A DNA stretch of 5,585 bases from an uncultured Ruminococcus sp. (GTDB lineage: Bacteria; Bacillota; Clostridia; Oscillospirales; Ruminococcaceae). The stretch's first letter is position 1, and each line of letters starts with the position of its first letter. The position numbers were made by a program, and so were the translations under genes. A model generated the notes under the pieces. It ran no database searches. It saw only the letters and a program-made list of their open reading frames with translations, and was not told the origin of the DNA. The DNA lies in NCBI GenBank assembly GCA_947174625.1, contig CAMWJT010000092.1, positions 1 through 5,585 on the forward strand, written 5' to 3'. Positions 1 to 5,585 of this stretch are shown in pieces.

Positions 1-38
1 AGATTACACCAAAATTATAGCATAAATCCATTTTTTTA

Positions 39-68
39 TTGACAATTTAATTTTATAAATGGTATAAT
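39..68 (+). promoter_or_regulatory. Consensus sigma-A promoter of the small gene at 119-286
   Basis: The -35 box TTGACA (39-44) and -10 box TATAAT (63-68) both match the consensus exactly and are 18 nt apart. A TGG at 60-62 adds an extended -10 (TGn) element. Transcription would start near 75, leaving a leader of about 44 nt before the ATG at 119. The surrounding DNA is very AT-rich. No operator-like palindrome is evident between the boxes, so the promoter looks constitutive and strong; that is an inference from the motif match. Confidence 0.88.
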
Positions 69-102
69 AGGAAAACACTTCTATAGAATAAATTTTAAAA
101 TC

Positions 103-110
103 AAAGGAGG
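103..110 (+). promoter_or_regulatory. Strong ribosome binding site (AAAGGAGG)
   Basis: AAAGGAGG is nearly a full complement of the 16S rRNA 3' end. It lies 8 nt before the ATG at 119-121. Its quality and spacing support the reality of the 55-codon reading frame that follows. Confidence 0.9.
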
Positions 111-118
111 TAAATTTT

Positions 119-286
119 ATGTCAGAATCATCAAAATCAGATTCTTTTAAAGCTATATTTTATGATTCGCAAGCTCGTCTTGCAGACACTGTGGATGCTC
201 TGAAACAAATTATTCTCAAGATAGAAGAAGACATGCGAATTGCGGAAGAACTGGTTATCGCAGATGAATCAGAAAAGGATAATTAA
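119..286 (+). CDS. Small acidic coiled-coil protein, 55 aa, function unknown
   Basis: The ATG at 119 opens a 55-codon frame ending in TAA at 284-286. A consensus promoter and a strong ribosome binding site precede it, and a hairpin terminator lies about 65 nt beyond the stop. The protein has a serine-rich start (five Ser in residues 2-9), then an uninterrupted helix-prone stretch. It contains no Gly, Pro, Cys, His or Trp. Residues L21, V25, L28, I32, I35, M39, A42 and V46 fall on an exact 4-3 heptad spacing, suggesting a dimeric or oligomeric coiled coil. Acidic residues (7 Asp, 7 Glu) outnumber basic ones (5 Lys, 2 Arg), giving a net charge near -7. There is no signal peptide or membrane segment, so it should be cytoplasmic. 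I do not recognise the family and assign no function. The gene is convergent with the atp operon, so it is not cotranscribed with it. Confidence 0.8.
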   Translation: MSESSKSDSFKAIFYDSQARLADTVDALKQIILKIEEDMRIAEELVIADESEKDN

Positions 287-351
287 AGTCGATTCAATTT
301 TACATCGGAACAAAAAAATTTTCAATTTTGTATGAAAAATCAATAGCCATC

Positions 352-394
352 AAAAAAAATCCGGCAAGCTTCTTATTCACTTGCTGGATTTTTT
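352..394. terminator. Bidirectional intrinsic terminator between the small gene and atpC
   Basis: A 15-bp stem pairs 354-368 with 380-394 around an 11-nt loop (369-379). The core is TCCGGCAAG against CTTGCTGGA, flanked by an A-run on the left (352-359) and a T-run on the right (389-394). In the plus-strand transcript the one irregular pair (363/385) is a G.U wobble, and the U-run is 6 nt followed by AU-rich sequence. In the minus-strand transcript the same position is an A/C mismatch, but the U-run is 8 nt. The hairpin lies 9 nt past the atpC stop and about 65 nt past the stop of the small gene, so it can end both converging transcripts. Confidence 0.88.
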
Positions 395-403
395 ATATTT
401 CTG

Positions 404-817
404 TTAATGTGTTCCATGTCCTGAGATCCGGAGACGATTCAAGGCTCTCTGCAATTTCAGATTGGCACGTTCTAATCTGTCCGGCTCATTCTGGAAAGCT
501 TCAATTTTCGCCATAGCATCCTGCCGGGAACGCTCTGCCCAATCCGGATCAATCTCATCCGCCCACTCGGCAGCAGTCACCATAACGGACACTTTTTCAT
601 CCGAGACTTTCAGCACACCACTTGCAATTGCCGCCTGTTTGTAAGTACTGTCCGGGAGTTTCACTGTTAAAGCGCTTGTCTGGAGCATTGCCACATAACG
701 GATGTGTCCGGCAAGAATCCCGACATCGCCCTCTGTCGTTCTCGCAGTGACCTGAATCGCCTGGTCATCAAACAAAATCTTATCCGGTGTAAGAATCACC
801 AATCGGAATGTATTCAT
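404..817 (-). CDS. atpC: F1Fo ATP synthase epsilon subunit
   Basis: Epsilon is a central-stalk subunit that binds gamma and the c-ring and restrains ATP hydrolysis by moving its C-terminal helices. At 137 aa the length is typical of the family. Residues 1-85 form the N-terminal beta-sandwich domain and include the conserved stretch TTEGDVGILAGH (27-38). Residues from about 90 to 131 form the C-terminal pair of helices, rich in Glu, Arg and Ala. At the start of the first helix the ATP-binding motif known from Bacillus epsilon, I(L)DxxRA, reads IDPDWA (89-94), so the Arg is replaced by Trp. The ATG at 815-817 is preceded by AAGGTGA (822-828). The gene starts 20 nt after the atpD stop and is the last gene of the operon, with a terminator 9 nt downstream. 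Confidence 0.96.
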   Translation of the reverse strand: MNTFRLVILTPDKILFDDQAIQVTARTTEGDVGILAGHIRYVAMLQTSALTVKLPDSTYKQAAIASGVLKVSDEKVSVMVTAAEWADEIDPDWAERSRQDAMAKIEAFQNEPDRLERANLKLQRALNRLRISGHGTH

Positions 818-837
818 AAAATCACCTTATTTCTGAT

Positions 838-2271
<1,434 letters not shown>

Positions 2272-2751
2272 TTATTTTTCATGCACAAGCTTTCCCGTCA
2301 TGGATTCGATCCGGATGGCAAGCAATTCCAGATTCGGAAGATGCTTCTGCATGGTTCTGTCTACATCCTGTTCCGTGGGATAATATTTCAATCCCAGTAA
2401 TTTCACTTTCTCCCGGATCAACTCCGGATCGCTGAGCATCTCAATTTTTCCGAAAATAATCACACTCCGGACGTAATATGCCCAGTCGCCGGGCATTTTA
2501 ACGCCCTGTTCCAAAACGGTAAAACAGACTTTGGGATTCTCCCGGACAGCATCGAGTTTATGCCCGGCTTTGGCAGAATGCAGATAGATTGCATGTTCTG
2601 CCGGATCATAATAAAAATTCACAGGAACCGCATAGGGATAGCCGAAATCTCCATGAACGGCAAAAATCCCACGTTTTTCAGATTGCAGAATCTCCCGGCA
2701 TTCGGATTCCGGGATTTCTTGATTTTTTCTTCTCATTTCCCTGAATTGCAT
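2272..2751 (-). CDS. Pyridoxamine 5'-phosphate oxidase-like (NimA-type) FMN-binding protein
   Basis: The product is a 159-aa single-domain protein of the FMN-binding split-barrel superfamily. It most resembles the NimA-like branch (annotated as pyridoxamine 5'-phosphate oxidase family, or nitroimidazole resistance-like). Visible hallmarks are MRRKNQEI near the N-terminus (6-13), GYPYAVPVNFYYD (37-49) and the IYLHSAKAGHKLDAVRENPKVCFTV region (55-79), the usual cofactor-binding core. The C-terminal part (about 108-159) is mainly helical and ends in a strand. No signal peptide or membrane segment is seen. Members bind FMN or related cofactors, but most have no known substrate, so neither true PNPOx activity nor drug resistance should be assumed. 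The ATG at 2751 is chosen because AGGTGA lies 8 nt upstream; a GTG at 2763 overlaps that site. The gene sits between atpG (30 nt gap) and atpD (39 nt gap) in the same direction and is presumably cotranscribed. A link to ATP synthase is possible but unproven. Confidence 0.88.
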   Translation of the reverse strand: MQFREMRRKNQEIPESECREILQSEKRGIFAVHGDFGYPYAVPVNFYYDPAEHAIYLHSAKAGHKLDAVRENPKVCFTVLEQGVKMPGDWAYYVRSVIIFGKIEMLSDPELIREKVKLLGLKYYPTEQDVDRTMQKHLPNLELLAIRIESMTGKLVHEK

Positions 2752-2759
2752 AAATATTT

Positions 2760-2765
2760 TCACCT
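2760..2765 (-). promoter_or_regulatory. Ribosome binding site of the FMN-binding-protein gene
   Basis: AGGTGA on the minus strand lies 8 nt before the ATG at 2751. It resembles the AAGGTGA before atpC. It overlaps an in-frame GTG (2761-2763), which argues against that codon as the start. A later in-frame ATG at 2736 has only a GGG about 2 nt away, too close to work well. Confidence 0.75.
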
Positions 2766-2781
2766 GTAATAACTATAATTC

Positions 2782-3654
2782 TCATTGCTGTGCGCTTGCA
2801 CCGCCGACAATTTCCGTGATCTCCTGTGTGATTGCGCCCTGTCTTGCACGGTTATATAACAACGACAACTGGTCAATCATCTCTGTAGCATTATCCGTTG
2901 CGTTCTCCATAGCAGTCCGCCGGGATGCCTGTTCCGATGCAAAAGACTCTACAATTGCGCCATATAAGAGACTCGCCACATACCGGGGAACAAGTTTTTC
3001 AAATACAGCTTCCGGGGACGGTTCATATTCGACTGCACAGCGCCGGGACGGATTTCCGGCAAGTTCTTCCAACGGAATGACATTCATTTTCTGTGCGACT
3101 TGCAGAATCGGCGAAACATAATTCGTAAAGATCAGCTCCACACTTTGCAAGGACGCATGACGCTGATACGTCCGGATAATCAGATCCGCCATATCCATAG
3201 CAAGATAAATATTCATATGTTCCGCCACATGATCATAGGCTGTCAGGACTTTGATTTCTTTATTGGCAAAATAATCCACAGCTTTCTGCCCGATCGGCAT
3301 GACAATCACATTACCGTCCTGACTTCTGACTTCATCAATCCGGGTCTGCGCCAGACGGAACACATTGGCATTGAATCCACCGGCAAGCCCTCTGTCACCG
3401 GCAATGACGATCAGTAACACAGCAGATCTGGCATCTTCCATGCGCTTATGCACATACTGCGAATCAAAATAACGATCTTCTGATGCAATCTCTGCCATGA
3501 GCTTATAAGTTGCCTCAAAGAACGGCTTGGCATTCTCGGCACGTTCCTTGGCTTTTCTTAATTTGGAGGATGCCACAAGTTCCATTGCCTTTGTAATCTG
3601 CATCGTACTTTCTACGCTGTGCATCCTGCGCTTAATATCTTTCAGATTTGCCAT
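2782..3654 (-). CDS. atpG: F1Fo ATP synthase gamma subunit
   Basis: Gamma is the rotor shaft of F1; its two end helices form a coiled coil inside the alpha3-beta3 ring and its foot binds the c-ring with epsilon. The 290-aa length is normal. The N-terminal helix begins MANLKDIKRRMHSVESTMQI and continues through KAMELVASSKLRKAKERAE (to about residue 40). The central Rossmann-like domain includes GDRGLAGGFNANV (86-98). The C-terminal helix holds EQASRRTAMENATDNA (241-256) and the family signature ITQEITEIVGGA (275-286). I see no cysteine-bearing insertion like the plant redox switch. The ATG at 3654 starts 13 nt after the atpA stop, with a fairly weak GAGAG-type ribosome binding site, so translation may partly depend on coupling to atpA. 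Unusually, the next gene is not atpD but a flavin-binding-protein gene. Confidence 0.97.
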   Translation of the reverse strand: MANLKDIKRRMHSVESTMQITKAMELVASSKLRKAKERAENAKPFFEATYKLMAEIASEDRYFDSQYVHKRMEDARSAVLLIVIAGDRGLAGGFNANVFRLAQTRIDEVRSQDGNVIVMPIGQKAVDYFANKEIKVLTAYDHVAEHMNIYLAMDMADLIIRTYQRHASLQSVELIFTNYVSPILQVAQKMNVIPLEELAGNPSRRCAVEYEPSPEAVFEKLVPRYVASLLYGAIVESFASEQASRRTAMENATDNATEMIDQLSLLYNRARQGAITQEITEIVGGASAQQ

Positions 3655-3667
3655 GACACGCTCTCTT

Positions 3668-5176
3668 TCAGCTCAGATACTGCTGATTGAAATCCGTCAG
3701 CACCTGACTGAGCGTTTTTTCATCATCCTGGGACAAATCTTTTGTAGTGACAATATTTTGCAATAATTCATTGTGATTTTCTTTCAGATCTGCAAACAAT
3801 GCTTGCTGATAGTGTTTAATCTTCTCAACCGGAATTTGATTCAGGAAGCCTTTTGTGACAGCATAGATAATGCAGACCTGCAATTCCACAGGTAAAGGCG
3901 CATTGCGATCCTGTTTCAGGACTTCTACAATCCGTTCACCCATGGCAAGCCGGTTTTTCGTATCGGCATCCAGATCTGAACCAAACTGGGAAAATGCCTG
4001 TAATTCCCGGTACTGCGAATAAGATAATTTCAGAGAACCGGACACTTTCTTCATTGCCTTGATCTGTGCGGCACTTCCTACACGAGATACTGAAATACCC
4101 GGATTGACAGCCGGACGGACACCGGCATTGAACAGATCTGTCTCTAAGAAAATCTGTCCGTCCGTGATAGAAATCACATTCGTAGGGATATACGCTGACA
4201 CGTCACCTGCCTGCGTTTCAATAATCGGCAATGCAGTCAGAGAACCACCGCCGTAATTTTCGTTATAACTGCAAGCCCGTTCCAGTAATCTGGAATGCAG
4301 ATAGAAAACGTCTCCGGGATATGCTTCACGTCCCGGCGGTCTTTTCAGTAATAAAGACAACGCACGATAGGCAACGGCATGCTTGGAGAGATCATCATAG
4401 ACACAAAGCACATCCTTGCCCTGATCCAGGAAATATTCTCCCATTGCACAGCCGGAATACGGCGCAATATACTGCAATGGTGCTAATTCTGACGCTGTTG
4501 CAGATACGATAATCGTATAATCCATTGCACCAGCTTTGCGGAGTGTCTCCGCAACGTTTGCAACAGTAGAACGTTTCTGACCAATTGCGACATAGATACA
4601 GATAATGTCCTGCCCTTTCTGATTGATAATCGTATCCAAAGCAATTGCCGTCTTGCCGGTCTGCCGGTCGCCGATAATCAATTCACGCTGTCCTCTGCCG
4701 ATCGGGATCATAGAGTCAATGGCTTTGATGCCGGTCTGTAAGGGTTTATGCACAGATTTTCTTGTGATAACACCGGATGCCACTTTCTCAATCGGCGCAC
4801 GCTTCTCCGTTTGCAATGCACCGCCACCATCAATTGGCTCACCCAGTGCATTTACCACACGTCCCAGCAACGCTTCACCGACCGGGACGGACATGATCTC
4901 TCCTGTCCGTTTCACCGTCGAACCCTCTTTGATGTTCTCATCAGAACCGAGCAGAACCGCACCTACACTGTCCTGTTCCAGATTCAATGCCATTCCATAA
5001 GTACCATCTTCAAACTGGATCAGCTCCCCGGACATACATTTTTCAAGTCCGTGAATATTGGCAATGCCATCGCCGACAGTAATCACCGTTCCGACGTCGG
5101 TCAGATTGATCTGTGCATGATAATTTTTAATTTGTTCTTTGATAATACTGGATATTTCATCCGGATGTAAATTCAT
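3668..5176 (-). CDS. atpA: F1Fo ATP synthase alpha subunit
   Basis: Alpha alternates with beta in the F1 hexamer, binds non-catalytic nucleotide and supplies the arginine finger to the catalytic site. The 502-aa length is typical. The N-terminal helix [19 protein letters not shown], which meets delta and the stator, precedes a beta-barrel (about 25-95). The Walker A loop is GDRQTGKT (169-176) and the Walker B region is VLCVYDD (256-262). VISITDGQ (334-341) and [11 protein letters not shown] (355-365) follow, with R365 as the expected arginine finger. The helical C-terminal domain (about 375-502) is complete. The ATG at 5176 has GTGAGG (5185-5190) 8 nt upstream. The gene follows atpH by 36 nt and precedes atpG by 13 nt, the usual delta-alpha-gamma order. 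No key residue is missing. Confidence 0.98.
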   Translation of the reverse strand: MNLHPDEISSIIKEQIKNYHAQINLTDVGTVITVGDGIANIHGLEKCMSGELIQFEDGTYGMALNLEQDSVGAVLLGSDENIKEGSTVKRTGEIMSVPVGEALLGRVVNALGEPIDGGGALQTEKRAPIEKVASGVITRKSVHKPLQTGIKAIDSMIPIGRGQRELIIGDRQTGKTAIALDTIINQKGQDIICIYVAIGQKRSTVANVAETLRKAGAMDYTIIVSATASELAPLQYIAPYSGCAMGEYFLDQGKDVLCVYDDLSKHAVAYRALSLLLKRPPGREAYPGDVFYLHSRLLERACSYNENYGGGSLTALPIIETQAGDVSAYIPTNVISITDGQIFLETDLFNAGVRPAVNPGISVSRVGSAAQIKAMKKVSGSLKLSYSQYRELQAFSQFGSDLDADTKNRLAMGERIVEVLKQDRNAPLPVELQVCIIYAVTKGFLNQIPVEKIKHYQQALFADLKENHNELLQNIVTTKDLSQDDEKTLSQVLTDFNQQYLS

Positions 5177-5212
5177 GCCGTCAGCCTCACTTTACTTAAT
5201 TTATAATAATCA

Positions 5213-5585
5213 TTAATTTATATTTTTCTGAAATTCCTGCATTCTGGTCTTGACAGAATTATCCATCCGGGTGTCGCCGTACTGGACAATCATACCGCCA
5301 ATTAACGAACTGTCCACGGATTCTTTTAATAAAATATGCTTCTGTAATTTCTGGCTTAATTTTAAAATCAGATTCTGTCTCCGGGAATCCTCCAGAGGGA
5401 CAGCCGTTGTCACAAATACTTCGGCAATATGAAAATGCTCATGATACAGCATATTAAAAGAATCCCGGAGTTCAAAAATCCTCCCGAACCTGCGCTTTTC
5501 AATCAACAGACAAAGAAAATTTTCTGTAATCCCCTGTTCATCCCCGATCATCTTTTGCAGAATGGCAATTCTTTCTGTCATATCC
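5213..5585 (-). CDS. atpH: F1Fo ATP synthase delta subunit (5' end outside the window)
   Basis: Delta caps the F1 head and joins it to the b-subunit peripheral stalk. Only the C-terminal 123 or so residues are visible; the family is usually about 175-180 aa, so roughly 55-60 N-terminal residues lie beyond the window edge. The ATG at 5581 is most likely an internal methionine. The frame stays open to the edge, and the residues after it (ITENFLCLLIEKRRFGRI) match the end of the delta helical domain, not its beginning. The C-terminal domain includes AEVFVTTAVPLED, matching the family's 'A-V-T-A-PL' strand. The signature DSSLIGGMIVQYGD, followed by a DNSVKTRM motif, lies near the end. The TAA stop is at 5213-5215. 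The gene is upstream of atpA in the same operon. Confidence 0.95.
   Translation of the reverse strand, partial: DMTERIAILQKMIGDEQGITENFLCLLIEKRRFGRIFELRDSFNMLYHEHFHIAEVFVTTAVPLEDSRRQNLILKLSQKLQKHILLKESVDSSLIGGMIVQYGDTRMDNSVKTRMQEFQKNIN

Noticed and set aside
310..338. Short AT-only inverted repeats (ACAAAA/TTTTGT and TTTTCA/TGAAAA) after the small gene
   Set aside because: The stems are 6 bp, almost all A-T, and mutually exclusive. Such repeats are expected by chance in AT-rich DNA, and the real terminator is the GC-containing stem at 354-394.
328..516. Plus-strand frame of 62 codons after the small gene
   Set aside because: It runs through the terminator hairpin and into atpC antisense, and has no ribosome binding site. 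The hydrophobic stretch comes from translating the T-run.
3100..3417. Open plus-strand frame of 105 codons antisense to atpG
   Set aside because: It is fully covered by the conserved gamma-subunit gene, with no ribosome binding site and no domain-like sequence.
4748..5170. Open plus-strand frame of 140 codons antisense to atpA
   Set aside because: It lies wholly within atpA, which has every family motif. The translation shows no recognisable domain, and no promoter or good ribosome binding site precedes it. It is a shadow of atpA codon usage.
5579..5581. ATG as the start of a short atpH
   Set aside because: The frame remains open to the window edge, and the protein sequence after this Met aligns with the middle of delta, so the true start lies outside the window.

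Overview
The window carries the distal half of an F-type ATP synthase (atp) operon on the minus strand, from about 5585 down to 404. A separate small gene lies on the plus strand at 119-286 and converges on it. The organism is most likely a low-to-mid GC Firmicute of the Clostridia, perhaps Ruminococcaceae/Oscillospiraceae. That rests on the strong AGGAGG-type ribosome binding sites, the consensus sigma-A promoter, the style of the ATP synthase subunits and an estimated GC content in the mid 40s percent. The genus cannot be fixed from this sequence.

Layout in transcription order on the minus strand: atpH (delta, 5' end cut off by the window edge), atpA (alpha), atpG (gamma), an inserted gene for a pyridoxamine 5'-phosphate oxidase-like (NimA-type) flavin-binding protein, atpD (beta), atpC (epsilon), then a hairpin terminator at 352-394. 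Gaps between genes are 13-39 nt and hold no visible terminator, so all six genes are probably cotranscribed from a promoter outside the window. The five atp products make up F1 (alpha, beta, gamma, epsilon) and the delta stalk subunit. The membrane subunits a, b and c are not in the window, so H+ or Na+ specificity cannot be read here.

On the plus strand, 39-118 holds a near-ideal promoter (TTGACA, 18-nt spacer, TGG-TATAAT) and a strong AAAGGAGG ribosome binding site. These drive a 55-codon gene for an acidic protein predicted to form a short coiled coil, whose function I do not recognise. This gene and atpC end tail to tail and appear to share one bidirectional terminator.

Most of the window is conserved housekeeping DNA, and I see no evidence of a new multi-gene system. 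The points worth a second look are the flavoprotein-like gene splitting atpG from atpD, the strongly expressed small coiled-coil gene, a changed ATP-binding motif in the epsilon subunit, and a marked excess of the tetranucleotide CCGG.
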